Below, piece after piece: positions 1 to 10,329 of a stretch of 64,000 nt of DNA (the stretch's first letter is position 1; each line of letters opens with the position of its first letter). This DNA comes from Prorocentrum cordatum (Eukaryota; Sar; Dinophyceae; Prorocentrales; Prorocentraceae). Where the stretch lies: NCBI GenBank assembly GCA_963575745.1, contig CAUYUJ010016365.1, forward strand, positions 120,001-184,000. Direction: 5' to 3'. The notes beneath the pieces are model-generated. The model did not search any database. It saw only the letters and a list, made by a program, of their open reading frames with translations, and had not been told where the DNA came from. The translations under genes and the position numbers were made by a program.

Positions 1-73
1 CTACGACTACGACTACTACTACTACTACAACCACTACTACAACCACTACTACTGCTACTACTACTACTACTAG

Positions 74-126
<53 letters not shown>

Positions 127-348
127 TTACTACTACTACGACGACTACGAGTACTACTACGACGACTACTACTTATACTACTTCTTCTACTACTACACCT
201 ACCACAACCACTACTACTAATACTACTACTACTACTATTACTACTACTACTACGACTACTACTACTACTACGACTACTACTACTACTACTACTACTACTA
301 CAACTACTACTACTACAGTACCAGTAGTAGTAGTAGTAGTAGTAGTAG

Positions 349-388
<40 letters not shown>

Positions 389-420
389 GCTGCAACTCCG
401 ACTACTACCCCCGACTACCA
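1..420. repeat. (CTA/CTG)n trinucleotide microsatellite
   Basis: Near-continuous CTA/ACT triplets with scattered CGA, CAA and CTG variants, and a short switch to the complementary TAG register near 325-350. The serine, threonine and valine runs it would encode are a repeat artefact, not a protein. The array begins before the window. Confidence 0.95.
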
Positions 421-1140
421 CGCACGACTACGGCACTCGACTACTGCTTAGAAACACTGCCACGGTCATCAGCTGTTCCGTGGCCTGGAATCTGGTATGC
501 GCGAGAGTTTGGATCGCATGCGATAAGAACGATGACGAGTATCGCTTGGTATCACCACGATCATCATCAGAATCTGACCGTAGCAAGAATCACCAAGTCA
601 GAACCTTTCTTCAGGAATTTGAGCTGAGGTCTCCCGAATAAGGAAGCATTGCAAAATAATCCTTCAAAAATCTCACTGCTGAACCTGTAGCAAAGAACTC
701 TGTACATTGACTCGTTAGTGAAGAATTGGCATTCAAGATGCTTCCCGAAAAATCTTCATCAGAAATCAATCTTGGATAACTGGAACACATATCCAGAACA
801 GGGATCCCTTTTATTCCTTCTCACAGCATCCCTACCAAAAAGGAGTCTCGATGAATTGCGAGAGTTTAAAACTCCTTGGCGAAGAATCGTGACTGTGAAA
901 TCCTGATTACGCAATCGTTACTGAAGAGTTCTAATTACAAAACCGCTTCTTAGGAGTTCTGAATGAGGAATCCTGAAACAAGGAATCATTATTGACGTAT
1001 CCTGGAACAAAAAGGTTAGGGTAGTAATTTTAACCCTATGCCCCTGATAAGAAATGCGAGGATGATAGAAATCAGGGCTCGGGGGGGTAAAACAATTCTT
1101 GTCCCAGCGACTCGTGTGTGTGGGATGATATGTAAATATG
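421..1140. other. No gene recognised; AT-richer degenerate sequence
   Basis: From about 570 to 1010 there are loose recurrences of 'gaatcctg'/'gaaggaat'-like words (for example near 955-1000), which suggests an old decayed tandem repeat with a unit of roughly 30-40 bp. No reading frame here looks coding. Confidence 0.4.
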
Positions 1141-1149
1141 GCAAAGCGA

Positions 1150-1410
1150 GAGCCTGCTCTTTCTGGCGGGGCCTCCTTGAGGGGGTCGGAGGGCACGAAA
1201 CCTGAGAAGTAGGATGGCATAGCGATGCCCTGCTCGCTCTGGACGCGAAACCTGAGGAACACCTCGGTATAATGATCCCCCGCTCGCTGTGGAGGGTTCT
1301 TCCTGGGGGAGAGGAGTAGCGCCAAACATGAAAAACAATAGTCTACTGATCCCCGGCTCGCTCTGTCGTGGCCTCCCTGGGGAGGGGGGGGGGCGGGGGT
1401 TCTGGGGGTC
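1150..1410. repeat. Degenerate tandem repeat, unit about 75-95 bp
   Basis: Blocks containing 'gatgccctgctcgctctgg', 'gatcccccgctcgctgtgg' and 'gatccccggctcgctctgt' recur with 'cgaaacctgaggaac'-like intervals. About three to four diverged copies are visible. No protein-coding signal was recognised. Confidence 0.55.
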
Positions 1411-1494
1411 CCAATGTGCCGCCATCCCTCAGGTGCCCTTACGCCGTGCTCTACTTCGAGGGGGAGGTGCGCACAGCTAGCTGTCTGTCCTTGC

Positions 1495-1690
1495 GCAATC
1501 GTCACCGTGACAACCATCACCATGACCAACACCCTCATCACCATCCTCATCATCACGATAAACATCGCCGTCGTCCTTCTCACCGATGCCGCCGTCAGCA
1601 GCATCAACATCAGCGTCATTGCCATCGTCGTCATCACCACGGTCATCATCACAGTCATCATCCTCGCAAGCATCATCATCCGCTCGCGGG
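1495..1690. repeat. (CAT/CAC)n imperfect trinucleotide repeat
   Basis: Imperfect CAT, CAC and CGT triplets give poly-His or poly-Ile frames in translation. A microsatellite rather than a gene. Confidence 0.85.
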
Positions 1691-1894
1691 CTCGGCCGCC
1701 CTGAGGCCGGCTCTTGGCCCCAAACGCAGCCGATTATATGTGCAAGGAAAGGCCAGCTCTTGCTCCTGGGGCCGACCCCGCGCCTCCAGGAGCACCGCCT
1801 GCGCCCCCAACGCGGCCGCCTCCGTGCCGCTGCCGCCAGTGCCTCCTGAGGCCGACGACATCCTGAAGGCCTGCCGGCCGCATGGGGAAAACGC

Positions 1895-2095
1895 TGACGG
1901 CGTCGACGACGGCGGCGGCGGCGTCGGCGTCGGACGCAGCGACAACGACGTCGACGACGACGACGACGCCGGCGACGGCGACGGCGACAGCGACGGCGAC
2001 GGCGACGACGGCGTTGGCGACGACTACGGCGCCGGCGACGGCGACGGCGACGACAGCGATGGCGGAGGCGGCGACAGCGATGAAGGGGAAGGAAG
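1895..2095. repeat. (GAC/GGC)n GC-rich trinucleotide repeat
   Basis: GAC/GGC triplets run for about 200 bp and open all frames on both strands (poly-Asp/Gly, poly-Arg and poly-Thr/Ala readings). The long overlapping frames here are products of composition. Confidence 0.85.
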
Positions 2096-2407
2096 CAACG
2101 TACGTGACCGCCACTGCCGCCAGCCGCTGTCATGGACTGATGCCACCACCTTCGCTCCCTCCTCCTACCTCCATCCTCCTCCCGTTCCTGCCCCCGCCAG
2201 ATTCATCGAAGGAGGCCCAGTCGAGACATCGGCGGTCCCTCCGAACGAGGGGGAAGATGAGTTTCAACGGAGTGCGGCCACCCATCTGGGACCAGGGGAC
2301 GGGGTCGGCGGATGAGCTCCTCCCGCCGAAGGAACGGAACAGGAGGAGAGGAGGAGCGAGGAGGTGTGAGGGGCAACGCCAGGGGAGGACAAGCTCAGGG
2401 TGAAAGT

Positions 2408-2575
2408 ATGGACCTGGAATCAACGATACATCGCCGATACGTCGGCAATGGGCCCCCGATGACACATCCACACGTTCCTGGGCAGGTTGGGGTTAGCGGG
2501 CCCCATATCGGCGATCAATGGACGATGGGGGTCGATGCATGCCCCCGTGAGCCCATCCCCCCTAACGTTGCCCCT
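2408..2575 (+). repeat. Dispersed foldback repeat, family A, copy 1
   Basis: About 170 bp shared with 5938-6095 and 18230-18400. Common landmarks are 'gacctggaat' followed by 'cgata...cgccgata', a central 'ggcaggttgggg', then 'tatcggcgatca' and 'gggggtcgatgcat', ending in 'ccctaacgttgcccc'. The 5' and 3' parts are partly complementary (CATCGACC near the start, GGGTCGATG near the end), so the unit can fold on itself like a MITE. No transposase is visible. Confidence 0.75.
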
Positions 2576-2579
2576 TAGA

Positions 2580-3188
2580 AGCAGAGCGAGAGGAGGAGCG
2601 AGAGAAGGGGGGAGGGCCGTCGACAGTGCCTCGACTGGCCCTCTCCTGACATTAACGCGCACAGGCTGCGAAATTGTGAGGGAGATGGGCAACATCTCAC
2701 AGAACGGAAAGGCCGCTGGGCCAGTGACCAATGACCCTCCCGGCTGCCAAGCTCTCCAGCCAGATCAGTGAGGCTTCCGTCTACACCGCCATCACCTAGG
2801 ACACTCGATATCTCGACTTTTTGACATGCAAGGCCCCCGACAGAAGGCCCGCCCCTTTCCCCAGACACGGCTTCTCATCCAGAACTGCTGTTTTACGGTC
2901 CTGGGGCCCGGCGAGGGCCCAGCTGGACCGAAGAAGCGACCTGCCCCCGTTGCACTTTTTCCCAACTTCGGCTTTGTCTAGACATTCCTTGCGCATGTTG
3001 GAACAATCGGTCGGCGCCAACCGGTCTTCCCCAGACTTCATCAAAGCAAAAAGAGCCACCACCACCAGCATTCCATCGAGCTCCGCAGTTCCCAAAGGCC
3101 AAAGACCACCCCCGCTAGCTGGTTGTAATGGTTCTTTCTCCTCTGGTTATTTCTCCGCTGGCTTCGCGGTATCGGTTCCCCACTGTGT
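2580..3188. other. No gene recognised
   Basis: Mixed-composition sequence. The part around 2830-2960 is faintly similar to 12090-12190 (shared 'ccttccccag', 'cttctcatcc/cctctcatcc', 'gcccagc' words), so it is probably a decayed repeat. No coding frame supported. Confidence 0.35.
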
Positions 3189-3189
3189 T

Positions 3190-3440
3190 TGACAGCTGAC
3201 CTTACTCGGGTACTCCGGATCCCACGGGTGCCTTGGTCTTGTCTCCTCATTGTGTGTTGCTGGCCTTGCTCGGGTTCCCCAGGTTCCCTCGGTCTTGATC
3301 CCTCTCTGTGTTTCAAGAGGAGTTCCCCCGGGTTATCAAGCAATGCCAAGTGATGTCAAAAGCAATGCAAAGAAATGCCAAGCGAAGCAAAGCGATGCAG
3401 TGCAAACCATGCAACGCAGTGCCATGATGCCTTCTTTGCT
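3190..3440 (+). repeat. Dispersed repeat, family G, copy 1
   Basis: Tandem blocks of 'ttgctcgggttccccaggttccctcgg' type are followed by a tail of repeated 'aatgccaag/aatgcaaag' words (3345-3425). The same two-part structure, proline/serine-like blocks and then 'caatgccaag' words, recurs at 26245-26550. Confidence 0.7.
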
Positions 3441-4594
3441 TAGATGCTTGCGAAGGGAACTTTCCCATGATTAAGGTCGCGACGGGTTCATTGTTTCAAG
3501 ACGTTGGTGTCCTGGGACTGCCTACCAGGAGTCCACTGGCACGGTCTCACCGCGCTCCGAAACACCCTTGGCCCCAGGCTGCGCCTCCACCACGGACCCA
3601 ACCCTCTCTGGAAGGGGGGTGGGTTCGTCGGGAGAGTGATGTACACTATGAGCGCGGCTCCCCCGTCTGAATTCCTCCGCGGACATTATCCTTCTTTTCA
3701 TTTGCATCGGCACGAAACTAGCACTGCCGTGTCCTGAATGCTGCTATCCGACGCCTCGTGTCCCATGTCGCCGCCGACGAGAAGCTGTTTCGGCGGGGGT
3801 GGACGACCTTCCAATTTATGAAAGCTGTATACGCCTGAAGTGTAAAGGCATCCTTCTTAGTGGTCATGCGTATCTGCAGTACTTAGCGATGGGCCATCAA
3901 CAAATACTGGCGCGTATGGTCATCACTGATGGCCATATGCGCCAGGCTTCCCTGCAACTGCAGCATGGGACCTCAGCCGGATTGCACCAGCGCGATCGCG
4001 AGGACATCTTGAGACCGGGGGTGGGGAGTTGGCGGAGTGCGCCTGGAATGCGGCATGATGCAAAGCATGCATTGCGGTCGCCCTCTGCACCGAACTTGCT
4101 GCGGAAATGGATTACCCGAAAATCAGCCCGTGCTCCGCGCAGACACAAAGCGGCTGTCCAACAATACATGGGTAGAGGCCGGCTCCTCTTCAAAATGTTT
4201 TTTTTGTTTTGTTTTTTATCTTGGCGCTCTGCACAATCATCTCTGACGTTGTTGAGCAGCTACACGGGTGAAGGGCGATTGCTTTTCAAGATGGGTTTCA
4301 CACGTGAGACAGCGTCCTATTTGATGATCATGACCTTTTCGTGCATAATAATGATACGGGCAGAGAAAGGTTCATTCTTCAACTGTGAATGCAATCTTCC
4401 TGTCCCTTCTCAACATGGGGTTCTCAACAAACAGATCTTCAGTTCCATAATCCGACGCCGGTATCTTACACAAACAGAGTGATGGAGGGTGGGCCATTTC
4501 AAAACGCGGGACTTGCTTGAATGGGACTAGCGTCTTTCAAAGGGGCGCTTCCCGTCATGAAATGAATCCATATCATCCTCTCCTTCCTCTTCCT
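3441..4594. other. No confirmed gene; possible coding relic near 3735-3830
   Basis: In the plus frame covering about 3735-3830 there is a short helical-looking peptide (AAIRRLVSHVAADEKLFRRG) that stops at a TGA near 3838. The sequence after it is not open in the same frame. It could be an exon relic of a decayed retroelement or chance. Near 4180-4320 there are faint matches to the family I repeat ('gggcgattgcttttcaagatg'). Confidence 0.2.
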
Positions 4595-4685
4595 CCCCGC
4601 CTACTCATCATCATCACCGTCAACATCATCATCACCACCGCCATCATCACCATCATCTCTCCTCATCCTTCTCCCTCCTCCCTCT
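4595..4685. repeat. (ATC)n microsatellite
   Basis: ATC/CAC triplets, interrupted. The frames through it are low complexity. Confidence 0.8.
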
Positions 4686-4689
4686 TCCC

Positions 4690-5784
4690 TCATCCTGTGG
4701 ACCGTGAAGAGACATCGTCACATTCCACTGCTGATACCTCGCCGTAGGTACTTCCAAAATAGCCGATCCGATCCCCCCTTCTCCATTCTCCACCAAGCAG
4801 CAGAGACGCAGACCTTGCCGCTGCACCCTGAAGGGGGGTCCGTCTGAAGTCACGCCGATTTGCGGAACGGACCCATCACCACCTCGGACGAGCCTCAAAT
4901 CGCTGGGCATCATGGCAAAAGAGGGCGGTTGCCGATTCTGGCCTCTGGCGACTGTCCTTCAACCCACGGGGTCATCAGACAACGGTCCGTGATGCAAACA
5001 AGCCCGTAAGCATAGAACTGAGAGGTCTGGGGGGCACGCGCCGTGAAACGGCGACGGCGGATGCCTGGGACACTCTCCGCATGCAGCCATCGAACTACCA
5101 GAAGGAGCGCCGAACAGGGAACGAAGGGGCATTTCTGGCCATAGCGAGCCTCAACGACGAGCAGGTTCCCCGACCAAAATATGAGGAACGGCTCGAAATT
5201 CAGAGCCCCTACTGAGCCCGAAATGGTCCATGTTTCGACGTCTTGACTGTCTGTCTGCGGCAGCCGTCGAATCGATGGACTCGAGGTTCGCTCCAAGGGT
5301 TCGACGCCACCAGTCGAGCACTTCGTATGCTACGACGCCCCGCGTCGAGCACCTCCCGCGCTGACTTCCCCGGCGTCTCTCTGGCCATCGTCAGCGGATG
5401 CAGCTACGCTACCGTAGTGTGTTGTTGTATCCTGCTGGTGTGCAGCCCCCTTACAGGAAGCACCAACAGCATAGAATGAAATTTGGGACAAACGCGCAGA
5501 GTTCTCCCCCTGGCGACACCTCTGGCGCTGCCCCTGGCGCGAGGAAGGAAGGAGGGTCCGGCGCCGATCAAAGAAATCCGCGCGGACCTCCGAAAATGCC
5601 TGCTTATGATGGATTTTCTTCCTCGACTCTTGGCCGGGGCCATGAGGTTGTGTACGCCATGTCAGGGCTCAGGATGGCATTGGCCAGAGATGGCTGTGGT
5701 TTGCAGCTGCCTTCTGCGGATCATCATGGGACGCACAAAGACTAACTAATAATATGTGTCCTCCTTGGAGGCGTGCGCTTGATC
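4690..5784. other. No gene recognised
   Basis: Unique-looking sequence with several mid-length open frames on both strands, none with a recognisable domain or consistent coding composition. Confidence 0.3.
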
Positions 5785-5814
5785 CGAACTTGTAGCATAA
5801 TCGTATTGTCGGAT

Positions 5815-5905
5815 ACTGCGCCCCGAGCAGTATAGCCAGAAAGCACCCGCCACTGGGCTTATACTGTGACATTTCTCGGCGCGCGCGTCGCCCCGCGGGG
5901 GGCGA
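5815..5905 (+). repeat. Dispersed repeat, family H, with GC hairpin
   Basis: Contains 'gccagaaagc.cc.gcca', 'tctcggcgcgc' and a hairpin 'gtcgccccgcggggggcgac'. A close relative is at 22500-22580 with the hairpin loop changed to 'cctgtggggg', and partial 'gcgccagccacgaag' copies lie at 22420-22450. Confidence 0.65.
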
Positions 5906-5937
5906 CGCGATAGCGGCGGACTGGGACAGGGGGGGAA

Positions 5938-6095
5938 CCATCGACCTGGAATCGGCGATAAATTGCCGATAGACCGGCGACAGGACCCCGATAGTGAATC
6001 CGCACGATCCTGAGCAGGCTGGGGCTATCGGCCCCCTATCGGTGATCAGTGGGCGATTGGGGGTCGATGCATTCTCTCCTACAATCCACAAGTAG
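5938..6095 (+). repeat. Dispersed foldback repeat, family A, copy 2
   Basis: Second copy of the family seen at 2408-2575. It has the clearest internal complementarity: 'catcgacctggaatcggcgata' style sequence near 5940 pairs with the reverse complement of 'tatcggtgatcagtgggcga' plus 'gggtcgatgc' near 6045-6075. Confidence 0.75.
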
Positions 6096-6099
6096 ATTA

Positions 6100-6990
6100 A
6101 GGACTGGTGGTAAAGACGCAAGACCCTTGGAGGCCGAAGTGCGATTGTTTGGTCGGCGGGCGACCAGTGAAAACGGGAAAGGACTGGCCGCAGAGGCAAG
6201 AACACAAGGGTAGGTACCCTAGGTGAAGCCGCGTCCTTGCTAGGCGCGTCGACTGTATGCGTATGTCCTCCCCTGTCGTTGCCCCTGAATGTTGGGGTGA
6301 CGCCGACATCAGGCCGCCGGGAGACGAGCTCGAAGATCTCTCCGCCACCCCGCGGCCCGCGCCGACCCTCGCTGCTCATGCCAGCGGGCTCGGGCGATGG
6401 CGGGCGGCGCTGCGCAACATTCCCCTTGTCCTTGCATTGTGGCATAATTCGCTACAACGATATCCCCGTTTAGTTAGCGCTCCGCCAGCGCAGTTACTCT
6501 GCCTAGCCGCCAACGCAAAAAAGTTCCTCGGAACTCGCTTGAAGTGGAAAACCGAGCTCGAACAGGTAGGGAAGGATGGGGGCAACGCATGTAAGCCTGT
6601 GAGTCGAGGAACTAGGGGGCTGGAGTCTCTAACTTAGCAGCCCAAGCAGCTGGAGCCGCGAATTCTGACTGCGCGCAAGGACATGTGACCCAGCAACGCA
6701 GTGGGAACGCGCATATATGAAAAACAAAAGGGTGAGGAGGAGCGCTGGCACCGCATTATGAAACAAAGAACCAGCATACGAAGACCTGGTTCGCCGCGCG
6801 AACAAACCTGCAACAGGATGATCCTCGCAACGACCCGTGCCATGGTAGGCAGAAGCCAGAACATTGGCCCTCCCGATGCCTGAAAGGCCATTGGCAATTT
6901 CCAGACTGAGCGCCAGACAAATGCAATACCTGGACGCTCGCGAACAAGAATTCCATACACGGTTCCCAATGGCCTGCTGGCAATTGAATA
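6100..6990. other. No gene recognised; 3' flank of the methyltransferase gene
   Basis: Lies downstream of the minus-strand methyltransferase exon. A further 3' exon was looked for and not found. The frames present are short and composition-driven. Confidence 0.3.
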
Positions 6991-6993
6991 CAT

Positions 6994-7627
6994 CTACCGC
7001 GTTAGCCCACAACGTTCTCCCGACTTGTCGAAAAAGGTTCCGGCTCCAGCATTGGATTCCTTGGAGCCGAAAACAAAATGCTTGTCTAGTGATGGTGCAT
7101 ACGCAGCAGCCTCAGGGGCCCTGCCAATGGCCATCGCCATAGCACGCAAGTGGTGCGGTGCGCAACCACAACATGTACCGATGTATTGTATATTCAACCT
7201 CTGGCATTCCTTAGCAAACTGAGCGAAATCGTAACGTGTAGCAACGTGGCCATCGAGATCTGTGTACGTCATGCCCTTTTGGCTTAGCTCCTGCATGGTG
7301 GGGCACTCATGATTACAATTGTACCCAACGGGCAGGCAGGCAAGCGGGAAGTGACACTCCTTGGCGATGGCTTGCATTGGAGCGATGATGATCGTGTTGG
7401 GGCCCCAGTGGCAGTTCAATCCAACAACAGCAGCGCCCTTTGCATTCATCATCTTGCATGCGTCAACAATTGGAACATCGTCTTGAAGCAACAAGTTGTC
7501 CCCCTTCTTGGAACCATCTGTCCAATTTGCCAAGGCAAATGTAATCACTGCTGGGAGTCCGCTCTTGTTGATCTCATCCAAAGCAATCTCCGCCTCGCCG
7601 AAATGATCGAATGTCTCACCAATGATC
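6994..7627 (-). CDS. BHMT: Betaine-homocysteine S-methyltransferase, C-terminal exon
   Basis: This is the second visible exon of a zinc-dependent enzyme that transfers a methyl group from betaine to homocysteine to give methionine and dimethylglycine. The exon encodes about 210 residues beginning GETFDHFGEAEIAL, matching the family's E-x-F-x-H segment that lines the homocysteine site. All three zinc-ligand cysteines are visible: the first in VGLNCHWGP (codon near 7411-7413), the other two adjacent in YIGTCCGCAPHHLRA (near 7168-7173). HVATRYDF and CQRLNIQYIG are also typical. After KHFVFGSK the frame continues about 20 residues to a TAG at 6994. The exon joins 9889-10329 across a 2.27 kb intron. 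The shared junction repeat (7622-7627) leaves the exact splice point uncertain. Combined length of about 350 residues is slightly below the roughly 400 usual for animal BHMT. In a dinoflagellate the enzyme could link osmolyte betaine turnover to methionine supply, which is inference. Confidence 0.9.
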
Positions 7628-8164
7628 CGCCAACGTGCCGCCATGCACGATGTGAAGTGTCATAACTTCGAGGGCGTCCGTCAAACTACGAGTGCAGAGA
7701 AACATCTGAAAGAAATTCGATATGTTCAAAAGGACGTAGCCCCCCACCTCATGGAATGAATCGGGGGCAACCTGGAATGTGTTGCGCGTCTGGTTCCCGA
7801 GCCCCCTGAACGTATTTGGGAATATAGGCACGTACAATGGTCAAACGTGTCAAGCGTGCCTCCAATATTGGCCACAATAGCCCAAGCTGGCCTCGAAGAC
7901 CACCCAATATGTGGCCGAAATTTTCTGGAGATTGCCTCTGTTTGAAGAATGTGCAACTGTTTGATAGCGTGATCCACCGCCGATTTACTGTGGAAAAATC
8001 CCCCCTTCTTCCTCCGGAGCCCGGGTTCCCCCCCCCCTCCGAACATCCCCCCCCTGCTCGAACCCCCCTACCCCTCCCTTCCCCCGGCACCCCCCCCCCG
8101 CCAAAACCCCCCCCCCCTCCGGAAAACCGGGGCCCCTCGCCGCCGGCAAACGACTCCCAGGTTC

Positions 8165-8880
8165 CCACCACCGTCCTCACCAGGGCCCTCACCACTGTCC
8201 CCACCACCACCTTCCTCACCACTGTCCCACTGTCCCAAAGGTCCCTACCACTGTCCCCACTGTCCCCACCAGTGCCTCCACCACTGTCGCACTGTCCCCA
8301 CTGTCCCCGCCACTGTCCCCACCACGGTCACACTCTCCCCACTGTCCCCACCACTGTCCCCCCCACGATACCACTCTCCCCACTGTCCCCACTGTCCTAA
8401 CCACTGTCCCAATGTCCCCACTGTCCCGACCACTGTCCCACTGTCCCCACTGTCCCCGCCGCTGTCCCAGTGTGCTGTCCCACTGTCCCCACTGTCCCCA
8501 CCACTGTCCCACTGTCCCCACTGTCCCCACCACTCTCCCCACTGTACCACTGCCCCACCACCGTCCTCACCACCTTCCTCACCACTGTCCCCACCACCAT
8601 CGTCTCCATTACTGTCTCACTGCTGTCCCCACCACCACCGTCCCCACCACTGTCCAACTGTCCCCACTGTCCCCACCACTGTTCCACTGCCCCCACAGTT
8701 CCCACCACTGTCCCCAGTATCCACCAAGTGCCCCCACCACTGTCGCACTGACCCCACTGTCCCCACCACTGTCCCCACCACGATCCCACTCTCCCCACTG
8801 TCTCCAGTCCCCGCAACTGTCCCTCTGTCCCCAGTCCCCACCATCATCCCCACTACCGCCCCAAGCACTGACCCCACCAG
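8165..8880. repeat. C-rich minisatellite, core CCCCACTGTC
   Basis: Some 700 bp of 'ccccactgtcccca'-type units with 9-12 bp periods and occasional CCACCGTCCTCACC variants. The plus strand is almost G-free (C, A and T only), so it opens Thr/Val/Pro frames on plus and Gly/Asp/Ser/Trp frames on minus that should not be annotated. It lies wholly within the BHMT intron. Confidence 0.9.
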
Positions 8881-8924
8881 TCACCCATCTGGAGTGGGGG
8901 AGGAGGGGGAGTCGTTGCGGCGAG

Positions 8925-9125
8925 GGGGGAGGGGGGGGTTCGAACCGGCAGTGACCGACCCCCCCCGGTTTTCCAAGGGGGGGTTCGAACTGGTAGTGAC
9001 CCCCCTCCCCTTTTCATGATGGACCGGGGGGAGGAGGTTTGGAACCCCCAGTGACCCCTCCGGTTTTCGAGAGGGGGGGGGACGGGTTGGAAATCCCCAA
9101 TGACCCCCCCTCCCGGTTTTCTGCC
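8925..9125. repeat. Tandem repeat, about 50-60 bp unit, four copies
   Basis: Units contain 'ggttcgaac(c/t)gg.agtgacc', a C run, then 'ccggttttc' and a G run. Four diverged copies end at 9125. The GGTTCGAAC core resembles a tRNA T-loop, but no tRNA fold surrounds it. Confidence 0.7.
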
Positions 9126-9888
9126 AGCAGCGGAAGAATACGTTTTTCCATTTTTTGAATAATATGTAATTTCACGAGGCCGGCCTTCTCGACTTCGGAT
9201 CGACACGGGGGGCTGCAAGATGCCCTGTTCGGCTCGGCGATGAAGGCACTGGGAGGGAGCCAAGGGACCCCAGAGAGGGGTCCTCGCACGGACCCGAGGA
9301 GCACAACTCGGAGGCAACCCCTCCACCCCGCGACAAGACAGTCGGCGGCAAGACCGCGGGGGAGGTGATTGTGGGCAGGCCTTCTCAGAGGGCGGCAGGG
9401 CTTCTCAGAAGCCCTTCGGCCTTCTCAGAAGCAGCCCCTGTCTTCGGAGGAAGCCTAGACAACGCTTCAGAAGGCCCGTGGCCTCCAGAGCCTTCTGAGA
9501 AGGCTCACCCCCTCTGCAATTCCCCCTGGGCTCGCGCCGACAACTGGGAGCCCGCCGTCTCCCCCCCCCCCCCCACTCAAGACCGCCCAGAGACCCCCAC
9601 GATCCCATGCGACGACGCAGCCACGCCACGCTACAGCGTTGTGCATCGCCGTCGCCCCCTTCCCCGCATCGGCAGGCTCCGGATCATATGTAACGGGTTC
9701 GGGGGTGGGCACCTTACAGATCATATAGCAGGTGCGGGGGCAGCAGTTCTCTCTGCTCCATCATCACCGTTCCTTCCTCGGTCCTATGCCATCCCTACCT
9801 CCCCTCCATCCCTATTCTCTCCCCGTCCCAGCAGGATCCCGTGGTCTACATCCCAGGCGCAGCGGCGAGATTGGCCGAAGGCTGCTGG

Positions 9889-10329
9889 ATGATCTCGGCA
9901 CCTTCCTCCTTGGCCCAGATGATCTGCTCTTGGAAAGATTCTCGCACTTGTTTCCACGTCTGCTCGTCCGCAGGATTGTAGTCAGTTGTGTTACAAACGT
10001 TGCCAGCCATAATCGTGCCCGATTCTTCTGCAACATCACGAGCATTGCGGAGAGCTGCGCGATTCAACTTCTCGATGATGTCTTCCTTCCCCATGAGGCG
10101 CAGCTTTGCACGATTTGCATAATATGTAAAAGCTTGCACGATGTCAGAACCAGCACGCACAAATTCCCGGTGCAGCTGCTTGACCGCCTCTGGATGAGTA
10201 AGAGAAACCTCAGGGACGAATGGGCCTATTTGGACATAGCCGCGCCGTTCCATCTCGAAGAGGTACCCTTCAGCACAGATAATGGTCTCTCCTGCGTTCA
10301 GCTTTGCCAAGAAACGATTCCCACAAGAC
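9889..10329 (-). CDS. BHMT: Betaine-homocysteine S-methyltransferase, upstream exon
   Basis: First visible exon of the methyltransferase, encoding the N-terminal half of the TIM-barrel. The family pattern LNAGE...(8)...RGYVQIGPFVPE is clear near 10230-10310, followed by HPEAVKQLHREFVRAGSDIV and QAFTYYANRAKL (the family's 'QTFTFYA' segment), then ending at ...WAKEEGAEII. The human DGG motif just before the barrel's first helix reads AEG here, so the aspartate that contacts homocysteine in the animal enzyme is not conserved at that place (comparison from memory). The chosen 5' limit assumes a CAG|G acceptor at 10330-10332. The frame is open upstream to 10418 without recognisable BHMT sequence, so the start codon is probably in a further upstream exon that I could not find. 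Confidence 0.85.

Larger units (their letters stand above)
7628..9888 (-). other. Intron of the methyltransferase gene with direct-repeat boundaries
   Basis: The two BHMT exons join in frame as ...GAEI-I-GETFDHF... only if splicing occurs within the hexamer GATCAT. That hexamer is present at both exon-intron boundaries on the minus strand (9889-9894 and 7622-7627). No placement inside the repeat gives GT...AG. Non-canonical introns flanked by short direct repeats are known from dinoflagellates. The intron holds the minisatellite at 8165-8880 and the repeat at 8925-9125. Confidence 0.75.

Noticed and set aside
1368-2400. Several overlapping 170-315 codon frames on both strands
   Set aside because: Driven by CAT, GAC and GGC triplet repeats. 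No domain, and mutually overlapping.
4180-4330. Possible third copy of family I
   Set aside because: Only scattered words ('gggcgattgcttttcaagatg') match. It lacks the unit's 'ctctcgccttagcgc' core.
6629-6993. A further 3' exon of the methyltransferase on the minus strand
   Set aside because: Frames there show no similarity to the BHMT C-terminus and the preceding exon already ends with a stop at a plausible place.
8160-8880. Pro/Thr/Val-rich plus frames and Gly/Trp-rich minus frames
   Set aside because: Generated by the CCCCACTGT minisatellite inside the methyltransferase intron.
8930-9010. GGTTCGAACC words resembling a tRNA T-loop
   Set aside because: They are part of a four-copy tandem repeat with G and C runs. 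No acceptor, D or anticodon stems could be formed.
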